Shown one piece after another: positions 34,830 to 42,111 of a stretch of 64,000 nucleotides of DNA (position 1 is the stretch's first letter; each line of letters starts with the position of its first letter). The notes under the pieces are model-generated. The model was not told where the DNA came from and searched no databases. It worked only from the letters and a program-made list of their open reading frames with translations. Source of the stretch: Comamonas odontotermitis (lineage in GTDB: Bacteria; Pseudomonadota; Gammaproteobacteria; Burkholderiales; Burkholderiaceae_C); assembly GCF_014207855.1 (NCBI RefSeq), contig NZ_JACHKZ010000021.1:1-64000 (forward strand), written 5' to 3'. The translations under genes were made by a program, and so were the position numbers.

Positions 34830-35124
34830 CCTTCACGGTCATCGTGAATTCGTTTTCCTTCTCGCGGCCATCGTTTGTGACGGCAAGAACGGTGATCTTG
34901 TAGCGCCCTGCCGCTGGCTTGATGCACCACACCTTCACCCGCTGGTGCTGCACCGCGAATGAGCGGCCAAAGACCGAATACGGGACATCTGCGCCACTGG
35001 TGATGCTCTGCACCTTGACGGTTGCCGAGGTGATCGTGTCGTCAATCGGCAGGAACTCCGAGAAGTCCATGTCATAGTCAAGCGTCTCCGACGGCTGCTG
35101 GACGAACTTGCCAACGATTGCCAT
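34822..35124 (-). CDS. Fibre-tail adaptor protein (Ig-like)
   Basis: A 100-residue beta-sandwich-like protein: MAIVGKFVQQPSETLDYDMD FSEFLP, then ATVKVQSITSGADV and the C-terminal strand KITVLAVTNDGREKENEFTM. This layout matches the small fibre-tail adaptor proteins next to fibre genes in short-tailed phages. It overlaps the fibre gene start by eight bases and abuts the gene upstream, consistent with stoichiometric assembly on the tail. Confidence 0.75.
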   Translation of the reverse strand: MAIVGKFVQQPSETLDYDMDFSEFLPIDDTITSATVKVQSITSGADVPYSVFGRSFAVQHQRVKVWCIKPAAGRYKITVLAVTNDGREKENEFTMTVKDD

Positions 35125-35714
35125 TAGCCCACCTTCATTTCTCTGTTCTGGAACGGCACGTACATCACGCGGATGTCCGGCGCGTCCTCGTCATACGGGA
35201 TCTGCTTCACAGTGTCGCCAGACACCGTTACTCGTACCTGCATCGTGAATGGCACCTGAACCCGGAACCGCTCATAGCTGCGCGCAGGCGCTGGGCGAAG
35301 CACTGCACTGGCAATGAGAGGCAGTGATCCGCTAGGCCGAAGAGTTTTGAACCTGGCGGCCAAGTCGGCGCGCGGCGCACTGTTCACCTTCCCTTGGCTG
35401 ATGTTCCGCCTTGGATAGACCGTCACATGGGGAACCAGTAGCACCGACTGCGCAAAGGTCAGCTTTGTGCGCGAACGGTTCAGTCCAAGGACTTTGATCT
35501 GCGCCGCCGGCGCAAACACGGTCCGGCCACTGCGAACAAGCGTCTTCCACAGCGATGACAGCTCAGCCCGAGCGACTACCCCCAACGGCGCGCGTGCCCG
35601 GACTCGCCCCCCTGGGCGCAGCACTGCGGCCACGTTGAATGTGGTGCTGACACGCTGAATCGAGTCCTCGATAAGCTCGTTTATCAGCGCCGCGTTGATG
35701 CTCTCGGTGTTCAT
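35124..35714 (-). CDS. Phage structural protein (unknown)
   Basis: A 196-residue, strongly basic protein with repeated beta-type segments (LRPGGRVRARAPLGVVARAE, SLLVPHVTVYPRRNISQGKV, LRPAPARSYERFRVQVPFTM). No enzyme motif. Its stop shares a base with the ATG of the adaptor gene downstream. The position between head-tail connector genes and fibre-tail adaptor suggests a tail structural part. Confidence 0.6.
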   Translation of the reverse strand: MNTESINAALINELIEDSIQRVSTTFNVAAVLRPGGRVRARAPLGVVARAELSSLWKTLVRSGRTVFAPAAQIKVLGLNRSRTKLTFAQSVLLVPHVTVYPRRNISQGKVNSAPRADLAARFKTLRPSGSLPLIASAVLRPAPARSYERFRVQVPFTMQVRVTVSGDTVKQIPYDEDAPDIRVMYVPFQNREMKVG

Positions 35715-35729
35715 CGCCGCGGAGTCGCG

Positions 35730-36134
35730 TTACAGAAAGTTGACGATCAGGTCGCCGGTCAGCGTGGTGGAATCAATGAAGTACACGTCATTGATGTTGA
35801 GCAGCTTTGGCGCTGGCAGGGCCTCGCTGATAATTAGATTCCCACCCGTTGGTGAATCGACAATGCCAATGTGGGTGATAGTCACCGGCGAACCGGTCAC
35901 AGGCGCAAACTCTGCGCGCTCGGTGTTGAAGGTGCTACCGTTGTTTGGAGCAGCGAACGTAGGCGCCTGGATGCGGGCATACCAAGGGGCAGCCACCTCA
36001 GTGCCTGCGGTGAATGAATCCGTCGGGTCAGCGGTGAACAGGGCTAGGAATCGGCCAGGTACACCGGGCATGGCGATGCCCTTGAGCCAGAAGTTGGCGG
36101 TTGCGTTGGCGGCGTAGGTAGAAAATCCAGACAT
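35730..36134 (-). CDS. Tail fibre-family structural protein
   Basis: A 134-residue protein: MSGFSTYAANATANFWLKGI, then ALFTADPTDSFTAGTEVAAP WYARI, and TITHIGIVDSPTGGNLIISE. These three blocks are typical of a small phage tail/fibre family found in many tailed phages (SxYxxNxxxNxxLxG, LFTADPT, THxGIxDxxTGGN). It follows the two adaptor genes and is likely a tail decoration or fibre-base protein. Confidence 0.7.
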   Translation of the reverse strand: MSGFSTYAANATANFWLKGIAMPGVPGRFLALFTADPTDSFTAGTEVAAPWYARIQAPTFAAPNNGSTFNTERAEFAPVTGSPVTITHIGIVDSPTGGNLIISEALPAPKLLNINDVYFIDSTTLTGDLIVNFL

Positions 36135-36136
36135 GG

Positions 36137-36760
36137 TTATGCCTCCGGTTTAGCTTGCTGCAGGCCGACATCGGCCACAAATGCTTGGTAGAAACTTGCC
36201 GCCTTCGAGTCCGTAGCGGCTTCGGTGTCTTTGCTGTGCGCGCGGAAGCAAACCCAATTGAGGATCGCGCCGCGGTAGATGTCTGGAATGGCAATAGGCT
36301 GGCCAGCGTTGATGTCCGGCGGTACTGCGCTGTATGTCATCAGCACGAAGCCGGTGCCCGTGTTGGCGGGCCACACCCAGAACTGCTCCCTGATGTGCGG
36401 GTCAGGCATGAAGTGCACTACATCGAGTTGCGGCTTATCGGCCGGCCACTTTGCGCGCGACTGGTCCAGGTAGTCACGCGAAGTAGCGCGGATGCGTTTG
36501 CCTGGTGTCGCACCGTTGGTACCTAGGTTGTAGGCCAGATCAAGAACCGTGATCGCTCCAGCCGGCGCACGCTGCAAAACGCCCTCAACCAGCTTCTTCG
36601 ATTCGGTCTTGGTGTAGGCCTGTGGTACCGCGTTGACGATCTGAACCTGCGCTTCGTTGAGCCAACCCAGCAGCTCGTCTTGCTTCCAGCGAGTTTTCTT
36701 CTCGTCCTGCAAGATGATGGAGGCCTGGTCGATGAGGCGCTGTGCGACGATGCTGCCCAT
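36137..36760 (-). CDS. Head-tail adaptor protein (SU10-adaptor-like)
   Basis: A 207-residue protein beginning MGSIVAQRLIDQASIILQDE KKTRWKQDELLGWLNEAQ. The WxxDELLxWLNEAQ motif is the hallmark of adaptor proteins that sit under the portal of short-tailed phages. The C-terminal half has FVLMTYSAVPPDINAGQPIA IPD, also typical. It is translated after the similar-sized gene at 36770-37405. Confidence 0.75.
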   Translation of the reverse strand: MGSIVAQRLIDQASIILQDEKKTRWKQDELLGWLNEAQVQIVNAVPQAYTKTESKKLVEGVLQRAPAGAITVLDLAYNLGTNGATPGKRIRATSRDYLDQSRAKWPADKPQLDVVHFMPDPHIREQFWVWPANTGTGFVLMTYSAVPPDINAGQPIAIPDIYRGAILNWVCFRAHSKDTEAATDSKAASFYQAFVADVGLQQAKPEA

Positions 36761-36769
36761 TGCCGATCC

Positions 36770-37405
36770 TTAATGCCTGCTTCGCGTGCGCAGTGGCGCA
36801 CGGGCACGGTTGGTGATTGCTCCGGCCTTGGCGTTGTGCATCGCGTTGTGAAAATTCACTCGGTGCATAGCGCCCAGCTCTGGCGCTGTCCATGGCTTGC
36901 CGGGCATGAGCATCAAGCGCGCAAGGGCACCAGCCACAATGTGCTCACCCCATTGCGTCCAGATCCAGCCGGGGACAGTGGTGGCGGCCCGCGAAGGCTG
37001 CAGCACCATATCGATCTCCAGCACGCCAGCCTGACTCGTGTGAGGCACTGGCTGCAGCAGAATCTGTTCGGTGTCGTTCTGGGCCCAAAAGCGCGGCGCT
37101 CCGGATGAGTCGCCATACTCCGCCTCATCCAGCCACTTGCCCTTGTTGGCCGGATCCACACGCTTGCCGCGGTAGCGCACTGCCTCCACGCGGGCCACGT
37201 CGGCGCCCATGTCAGGCTCCAGCTCCACGGCTCGCTCACCGGCCGTCAGGCTGGCGTCTGACTGGGTGAAGAACCAGACTCCGGAAGTGGCGCAGAACTC
37301 GATGGCAGCGTTGCGAATGGCTAGTTCGGTGACTGGCGAGGACGGATCGGCGGCCAGGTGAGGCAGCACATCGTCCACGGCATCGGCAAGCGTGAAGGCG
37401 GCCAT
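36770..37405 (-). CDS. Head-tail adaptor protein (P22 gp4-like position)
   Basis: A 211-residue protein (MAAFTLADAVDDVLPHLAAD ... AIRNAAIEFCATSGVWFFTQ). The IRNAAIEFCxxSxVW motif is characteristic of phage adaptor proteins that close the portal channel. It ends in a basic tail (GAITNRARAPLRTRSRH). Located between a head protein gene and the second adaptor gene. Confidence 0.75.
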   Translation of the reverse strand: MAAFTLADAVDDVLPHLAADPSSPVTELAIRNAAIEFCATSGVWFFTQSDASLTAGERAVELEPDMGADVARVEAVRYRGKRVDPANKGKWLDEAEYGDSSGAPRFWAQNDTEQILLQPVPHTSQAGVLEIDMVLQPSRAATTVPGWIWTQWGEHIVAGALARLMLMPGKPWTAPELGAMHRVNFHNAMHNAKAGAITNRARAPLRTRSRH

Positions 37406-37406
37406 A

Positions 37407-37772
37407 TCAGTCTGCCGCGTTGATGGATGGGTCTACCACCGCGCCTTCGGCTTCGAGCTCGCGCACCTGGTCAAGCAGATCGGCCGTGGCCTTGCCCTTG
37501 AGATCCTTGCCGAACTTGCGCTTGGCGTAGTCGCGCAGCTCACCGGCGGTGAATTTGTCCAGAGACTTGGATTCAGCCGTGGCTTGCAGCTCATCCTTTT
37601 CAGGCGCTTTGCTGCCCTTCGCCAGGCGGAACTCCGTGGGATGTTTCAGCAGCACGGTCGCTTGGGCGTCGGTGACTTCCGCAACCGCACCCTTGCCCTT
37701 CCATGTCTTACCGCTGTGCGCCACGCGATCCGTGACAAATGGCTTGCGGCCGATGTATTCGATGACTGGCAT
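37407..37772 (-). CDS. Small head-associated protein with SAP-like C-terminus
   Basis: A 121-residue protein. The N-terminal half (VIEYIGRKPFVTDRVAHSGK TWKGKG) is a beta-type module often found after capsid genes. The C-terminal part (LDKFTAGELRDYAKRKFGKD LKGK) resembles a SAP-like helix-extended-helix. Possibly a head completion protein. Its gene starts 65 bases after the preceding gene's stop, so it has its own ribosome site. Confidence 0.6.
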   Translation of the reverse strand: MPVIEYIGRKPFVTDRVAHSGKTWKGKGAVAEVTDAQATVLLKHPTEFRLAKGSKAPEKDELQATAESKSLDKFTAGELRDYAKRKFGKDLKGKATADLLDQVRELEAEGAVVDPSINAAD

Positions 37773-37837
37773 GTTTTGGGGTTCCTATGAAGAAAGCCCG
37801 CACCACGCGAGGCGGTGCAGGCATTCACGGGCTGGGC

Positions 37838-38245
37838 TTAGATGCCCTCAGGGGCTTGCAGAACGGTCAGGTCCAGGCGGCCAGTGGCGGCCGCGCCGGT
37901 AATGGTTGCCGTCACGAAGTAGCGAACCTTCTTGCGCAGCGGTGCGGCTGCGCTTCGCGCCACACCGGCAGCAGCAGTGTCGGTGGCGGGCAGCAGGGCT
38001 ACGGCGTCTTCTGCAAATGAAGTGCCGTCATATGCCTCGATGCCGATAGATACCTTGCTGCCCGCGCCCAGGGCGCCGAACACCAGCTTGGCGTCGTGAA
38101 TCTTGGTTCCGGCAGAGAAGTCCAGCAGGCGAACCTTCGTGCCAACAGGGGCGGCATTCAGGATCACAAAGCCGTGCTCGGCCGCTAGGCCGCGGTCACC
38201 TACGTACTGCACGGTATCCAGAGAGGGGGCGTTGATAGTAGCCAT
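37838..38245 (-). CDS. Head decoration-like protein (unknown)
   Basis: A 135-residue protein with a beta-rich, alanine-rich sequence (VGTKVRLLDFSAGTKIHDAK LVFGALGAGSK ... VRYFVTATITGAAATGRLDL). It is directly downstream of the major capsid gene, the usual place for decoration or head-stabilisation proteins. No specific family is recognised. Confidence 0.6.
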   Translation of the reverse strand: MATINAPSLDTVQYVGDRGLAAEHGFVILNAAPVGTKVRLLDFSAGTKIHDAKLVFGALGAGSKVSIGIEAYDGTSFAEDAVALLPATDTAAAGVARSAAAPLRKKVRYFVTATITGAAATGRLDLTVLQAPEGI

Positions 38246-38311
38246 GATCTAATCTCGATTCTGGGAGGCTATGCCTCCCGTTATTGATTGAAGAATTGAG
38301 CCGGGCTCACG

Positions 38312-39583
38312 TTACGAGGCGAGCAAAGCCCGGCCGTCGGCGGATTCGATGGCAGGTGCGTAGGAGTCGAACACCGCGCAGCCGTGGTCGGTCATCACGC
38401 CGTCAATCTCGAAGCGGATCTTGGCGGTGCCTCCCATGTCGGCCGCAACAATCTCGATCACGTTGTCTGCGTCAGCCTTCCCCTCATACCAGTCGTAGAA
38501 GTACGCGCTCTCACCACCACTTCGGCCATACGCGCGGCCCAATGCCTGAGCGCCGACAATGATCGAACGGTCAGTGGGCACTGCAGCAGTTTTTTCCACT
38601 GGCGTGAACTTGTCATTCGTGCCCTGGTCAACCTGCACCTTGTCGCCCGCATTAAAGCGGATGGCGTAGCGCTTGAGGGTGGCAATCAGCATGCCGCCCC
38701 ACATGATGGTTTCCATGTTGTCGAACAGCGGATGCTTTGCACCAGGAACCTTGCGGGCCACAGCGTCTGCAACTGCCTTGGTCCATTCGGTGTTGGTGGC
38801 GCGCGTCCTGAGGTACAGGAACTGACGCTCGGAGACAAACCACACGTACAGCGGTGAGTTCCAATACTTGTCGTCGTTCTCGTACTTGATACCCTGCAGA
38901 GGGATTGTCGATTCGCGGATCTGAGAGGCCACGCGCTCGATGTCCTTGAAGGTCATTGCGTCGGTGGTGGCCAGCTCTTCTACGCTGGTTGCATCACCTG
39001 CGTAGAACTGCCGATTCTTGGTCGGAGCCTGGACATCATTGACCATGATGCCGCTGAAGTCCTCATCAGAAGACTGTGGAACCACCCAATCAGCGTGATT
39101 CTGAGAACCACGCGCACCAGCCAGTTGAACCAGAGTGCGCTGGTCTTCCAGGCGGCCCATGTAATCGGTAAGGCCCGTCATCACCACATCGCGCAGGTTG
39201 TGCACAGTGCGCTTCTGCGACATCTTGCCGCCGTTGTCAGCGCCGGCGCGGGTCTGGTTGATCCAGATGTCCATGCTGGAGCTGGATGTTTTCATCATCT
39301 TGCCCTGCACGCGGGTATCACCCATCACTGGCTTGCCGCGCAGAGGGTTGAACAGGTCGATGCTCACGCGGTCGCCAGCAGTCTTTGACAGATCACCAGC
39401 CTTGACCACGGGGTAACCTGGAGCGGTCTGATCCTTGGACTTGCTGCCGAACTCTGCGTTCTTGGGCATCGGGCCCGAGAGCATGTTCAGGAAGCCAGGA
39501 GCCTGCTGCACCTTGGTGAACAAGCCTGCAGAGAAGACTTTCGCAGCCAGTGGGCTGCCAATTGGAATGGAATTTGCTGCCAT
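38312..39583 (-). CDS. Major capsid protein (N4-like / DUF4043 type)
   Basis: A 423-residue coat protein starting MAANSIPIGSPLAAKVFSAG LFTK. The segment LFNPLRGKPVMGDTRVQGKM, with WINQTRAGADNGGKMSQKRT VHNLRD further on, is typical of the DUF4043 coat protein family known from N4-like and related podoviruses. It lies after the scaffold and before the decoration-like gene. Length is normal for the family. Confidence 0.85.
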   Translation of the reverse strand: MAANSIPIGSPLAAKVFSAGLFTKVQQAPGFLNMLSGPMPKNAEFGSKSKDQTAPGYPVVKAGDLSKTAGDRVSIDLFNPLRGKPVMGDTRVQGKMMKTSSSSMDIWINQTRAGADNGGKMSQKRTVHNLRDVVMTGLTDYMGRLEDQRTLVQLAGARGSQNHADWVVPQSSDEDFSGIMVNDVQAPTKNRQFYAGDATSVEELATTDAMTFKDIERVASQIRESTIPLQGIKYENDDKYWNSPLYVWFVSERQFLYLRTRATNTEWTKAVADAVARKVPGAKHPLFDNMETIMWGGMLIATLKRYAIRFNAGDKVQVDQGTNDKFTPVEKTAAVPTDRSIIVGAQALGRAYGRSGGESAYFYDWYEGKADADNVIEIVAADMGGTAKIRFEIDGVMTDHGCAVFDSYAPAIESADGRALLAS

Positions 39584-39599
39584 AGTGATTTACCTCAAT

Positions 39600-40619
39600 T
39601 CATAGCTTGGCGAAATACGCCGCCTGTTCTGCAGGAGACATGCTCTGCAGCTTTTGCGCGATCTGCGCAGCCGACAGGTTCTGTATTTCGTCGATTGCTG
39701 TTTCTTTTGGCGCGGCGCCTGCCGGGAACTGCTGCAGCGATACAGGCATTTCGGAGTGCTGCTCCTTTGCCTTAGCCACAGCGGCCGCCTTGAGGTCTGC
39801 CGCACTTGCCTTGGTAGTCCCGATTTCAATGGTCTTACCCGTTGAAGACTCCGCCATCTCAACCGCCTTGGCGAATCGCTCCGCCATTGGCTTGTCGGCC
39901 CATGCTGGTTGCTTCATCAGCAGCTCATCGAACTGCTGAGTCACGGCAAACATGGCAGGATCGTTGGCCTGGATGTGCACCAGCTTGGGCACAGCATCGA
40001 TAGCCTCCTGCACGGCTTCACGCGCTTGGTGGGCCTGACGCTCTTGCGCACTTTCGTACGCCTTCTGCATCGGGTCCACCTTGGCCGTGATCTGGTCTTC
40101 AAGGTTCTTGCCAATGCCTTGCAGCTTGGCAACTGCCTTGTAGACAGTCGGGAAGTCTTCCTTCAGTTCCTGCAACTCCGCGTCGGTCAGTTCACCCGCT
40201 TTGTCCATCAGCTCGGTTGCGCGCTCGGTGTCAGCATCACCGGTATTACTGTTTTGCTTCGCGCGCAACTGCTCAAGCTCGGTCTGTGCTTGCTGGTATT
40301 TGGCATTGAGTTCATCGCGCTCGCGTTGCGCCGCTTGACGTTGCTCTCGCTCACCAGCCAGGACAGTAAAAGGAAGAACGTGCTTGCCGTTTTTGGACTG
40401 AATGCCATCAGCGGTTTGCGGTTCGTCCTCGCCGTCGCCTGGGGACTTCTCAGGTTCGTTCACCTTTTCGGTGGTTGCAGTCGAATCCGCTGCAGGCTGG
40501 TTCTCTGGTTCAACCTTCTCCGCGTCGTCCGGTTCTCCGGCTGACAGCTTTTCGTACAGGGCAAGCGCCTCCGTAGGGCTCAGGTTCTCAGGGATTTGGT
40601 CTGCTTCTGGATTTGCCAT
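39600..40619 (-). CDS. Capsid scaffolding protein
   Basis: A 339-residue acidic, helical protein rich in Glu, Gln and Ala, with coiled-coil segments (REQRQAAQRERDELNAKYQQ) and no enzyme motif. It lies immediately upstream of the major capsid gene. The C-terminus (NLSAAQIAQKLQSMSPAEQA) is a short helix likely to bind coat protein. The start at 40619 (MANPEADQIPENLSPTEALA) has GGAG upstream and is preferred over the longer frame. Confidence 0.8.
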   Translation of the reverse strand: MANPEADQIPENLSPTEALALYEKLSAGEPDDAEKVEPENQPAADSTATTEKVNEPEKSPGDGEDEPQTADGIQSKNGKHVLPFTVLAGEREQRQAAQRERDELNAKYQQAQTELEQLRAKQNSNTGDADTERATELMDKAGELTDAELQELKEDFPTVYKAVAKLQGIGKNLEDQITAKVDPMQKAYESAQERQAHQAREAVQEAIDAVPKLVHIQANDPAMFAVTQQFDELLMKQPAWADKPMAERFAKAVEMAESSTGKTIEIGTTKASAADLKAAAVAKAKEQHSEMPVSLQQFPAGAAPKETAIDEIQNLSAAQIAQKLQSMSPAEQAAYFAKL

Positions 40620-40753
40620 TTCTTTCGGTTCTCCGTTTAACGCACTGGTGCGAATAGGCCTGCATTGAGGACTTAACCCTGTCCGGGGGATCAACTGGGC
40701 CAGTGAGTCGAAATTTATTGATTATTTCTTACTCGTATCGGAGAAAATTGAGC

Positions 40754-40778
40754 AAAACAAAACCGGCGCTCGGCCGGT
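40754..40778 (-). terminator. Intrinsic terminator after the tRNA/tmRNA cluster
   Basis: On the minus strand ACCGGC (complement of 40773-40778) pairs with GCCGGT (complement of 40762-40767), followed by TTTTGTTTT (complement of 40754-40762). It would end the RNA cluster transcript, giving it a separate unit from the scaffold gene downstream. Confidence 0.7.
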
Positions 40779-40833
40779 CGAAAAGATCATCATGAGTAGC
40801 TAATTTCAGAATATGAATACATTGATACTCATC

Positions 40834-40909
40834 TGGAGCATCCAGGGGAAGTCGAATCCCGCTCTGCGCAGCTTGGAAGGCTGGCGACACAACCCGTGTG
40901 CTTGGATGC
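40834..40909 (-). tRNA. tRNA-Gly (UCC)
   Basis: A 76-nt cloverleaf with encoded CCA. The acceptor GCATCCA/TGGATGC is 7 bp, the D-stem is CACA/TGTG and the anticodon loop is CTTCCAA (anticodon TCC at 40875-40877). The T-loop is TTCGACT. Single mismatches occur at 27-43 and 49-65, so folding is slightly weaker than normal. Last RNA of the cluster. Confidence 0.75.
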
Positions 40910-40987
40910 CTGTCTGACAGGGGCCACGCCCTACTACAGGGAATGGCCCTCGATGCCGGTTCGCCACATAGGCGGCAGGCTGGTTGC

Positions 40988-41062
40988 TGGTGGGCCCGGA
41001 AGGAATCGAACCCTCATCCCCCGGTTCGTAGCCGGGAGTCCTGTCCATTGAACGACAGGCCC
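40988..41062 (-). tRNA. tRNA-Arg (ACG)
   Basis: A 75-nt cloverleaf with encoded CCA. Acceptor GGGCCTG/CGGGCCC, anticodon stem CCCGG/CCGGG, loop CTACGAA (anticodon ACG at 41027-41029), T-arm GAGGG-TTCGATT-CCTTC. The spacer to tRNA-Gly (40910-40987) contains a strong stem-loop but no further cloverleaf. Confidence 0.9.
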
Positions 41063-41068
41063 AGAATC

Positions 41069-41159
41069 TGGCGGAAGCACAAGGAATCGAACCCTCACCC
41101 GCTCTTCACGGATGGCGACGGTTTTCAAGACCGTTTCCCGACCTTCGGGGCATGCTTCC
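41069..41159 (-). tRNA. tRNA-Ser (UGA)
   Basis: A 91-nt type II tRNA with encoded CCA and a long variable arm, as expected for serine. Acceptor GGAAGCA/TGCTTCC, anticodon stem ACGGT/ACCGT, loop CTTGAAA (anticodon TGA at 41125-41127). Only six bases separate it from tRNA-Arg. Confidence 0.9.
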
Positions 41160-41520
41160 AATAGATGGCGGCCAGGAACTCCCGACCCTACATTGCTGCT
41201 TGACCATCTTGTAAGCGGGCAGGGCTTGATACCTGCTTCCGCGTTTACGGATCGGATGAATTTCCCGGTTGCCCGGGCTCTTTACGTCAATCTGCCGTGC
41301 GTGTCCTTCCACGCCGCCGCTTAGAAGATGCCCATCACGGCTGCCAGCTAGTTGGATGAAGCCCTGAGGTCTGCGATCCTCTTTGGCCAACTGGCATGCG
41401 TGATACCCATCGCTGAGAATTTGTGCCAGCTAACCAGGCTGGCCGGACCAGTTACGTGTCTGATTCCCTATGACCCAAGGGACGTATAAAGGACTGTTCT
41501 GTTTCCAGGCTATCAGTTGC
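41160..41520 (-). ncRNA. Structured RNA region of unknown identity
   Basis: Between the tmRNA tag segment and tRNA-Ser lies about 360 bases with a run of stem-loops. TGCCAG (41342-41347) pairs with CTGGCA (41391-41396), enclosing TTGG/CCAA and GAGG/CCTC. GCCAGC (41425-41430) pairs with GCTGGC (41438-41443). CCCT (41466-41469) pairs with AGGG (41478-41481). Part may be the 3' portion of the tmRNA coding piece; the rest fits no RNA family I know. A short open frame (41106-41390) crosses it but overlaps tRNA-Ser and is probably not a gene. Confidence 0.5.
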
Positions 41521-41528
41521 CCATGCCA

Positions 41529-41924
41529 TTAAGCGAAAGCAGCGTCCAATGCGACAGACTTCTTGGAAGAAGCCATGGCCTTGGCGATTGCGTTCTTGGC
41601 AGTCGTAATTGCGTTTGCATTTACTGTGGTTGCTTGGTTTCGCCTTGCGGCCGGGCTCCGCTTGCCCGAGTCGTAAATCTCCGCTTCCTCGCGCTGTCTA
41701 AACCAGGTCAGCCCCATCAAGTCATGCATCTGCTCATTCTCAGGACACTCTTGCGAGTGCGTCTTCATGAAACGAGAACCTCCAAATGCATGGCTTGGTG
41801 GAGCTGGGCGGAATCGAACCGCCGTCCAACACGCATCTACTTCAACCTCTTGGCAGCATCACTGCTTGCCTCACGACCATTAACGCTAACTGCAGGTGAC
41901 GAACTTACCCACTCGCCGCGTGTC
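41529..41924 (-). ncRNA. ssrA: Circularly permuted two-piece tmRNA (ssrA) with a 29-residue tag
   Basis: Rescues stalled ribosomes by tagging nascent proteins. The acceptor piece comes first and ends TTCGATT-CCGCC-CAGCTCC-A-CCA (41823-41796). An 80-nt spacer follows, then the coding piece starting GGGGCTGACCTGG at 41715. The acceptor stem pairs CAGCTCC (41800-41806) with GGGGCTG (41709-41715). Helix P2 joins both pieces: 41690-41696 with 41827-41833, 41673-41678 with 41835-41840, 41668-41670 with 41847-41849. Pseudoknot PK1 is CGGGC/GCCCG (41664-41668, 41652-41656) with GCGG/CCGC (41658-41661, 41647-41650). The resume codon GCA is at 41618 after ACAGTAAAT. The tag runs ANAITTAK ... ALDAAFA to TAA at 41529-41531. 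Outer ends are not resolved. An intact tmRNA inside a phage block is unusual. Confidence 0.88.
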
Positions 41925-42000
41925 TGGTTGCAATGGCTGGACTTGAACCAGCGACCTTCGGGGTATGAACCCGCCGAGCTACCAACTGCTCCACATTGCA
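41925..42000 (-). tRNA. Initiator-type tRNA-fMet (CAU)
   Basis: A 76-nt cloverleaf with encoded CCA. Acceptor TGCAATG/CATTGCA, D-stem GAGC/GCTC, anticodon loop TTCATAC (CAT at 41965-41967), T-arm with TTCAAGT. Bacterial initiator hallmarks are present: A11-U24 in the D-stem, three consecutive G-C pairs (29-31 with 39-41) at the anticodon stem base, and a weak U1-A72 pair in place of the usual C1-A72 mismatch. It is the first RNA of the cluster after the portal gene. Confidence 0.88.
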
Positions 42001-42065
42001 GAATCAAGATGCTCAACCAATGGCTCACATACGGCAGTGTTTCCACAACTCAAGGAGGGCTCCAT

Positions 42066-42086
42066 GTTGCGGCGCCCACCCGCAAC
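42066..42086 (-). other. Stem-loop after the portal gene
   Basis: GTTGCGG (42066-42072) pairs with CCGCAAC (42080-42086) around a 7-nt loop. It lies between the portal stop (42112) and tRNA-fMet. Without a T-run it may be a processing or stability element. A weaker inverted repeat, CTCAAT/ATTGAG (42105-42121), overlaps the portal stop. Confidence 0.5.
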
Positions 42087-42111
42087 ACCATCAATCAAGC
42101 AAGGCTCAATA

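Noticed and set aside
40806-41048. 80-codon frame over tRNA-Arg and tRNA-Gly
   Set aside because: The two tRNAs explain the sequence; product is not protein-like.
41106-41390. 94-codon basic frame
   Set aside because: Overlaps tRNA-Ser and several stem-loops; no ribosome site or family seen. Kept only as part of the unassigned RNA region.
41529-41768. 79-codon frame ending in the tmRNA tag
   Set aside because: Its C-terminus is the tmRNA tag and the rest crosses the tmRNA 5' helix and pseudoknot, so it is not an independent protein gene.
41796-41830. Stand-alone tRNA (acceptor and T-arm visible)
   Set aside because: No D-arm or anticodon arm upstream; instead the half joins the GGGGCTG segment at 41715 as a permuted tmRNA.
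41837-42046. 69-codon frame across tRNA-fMet and tmRNA acceptor piece
   Set aside because: Overlaps the tRNA completely; RNA features explain the sequence.
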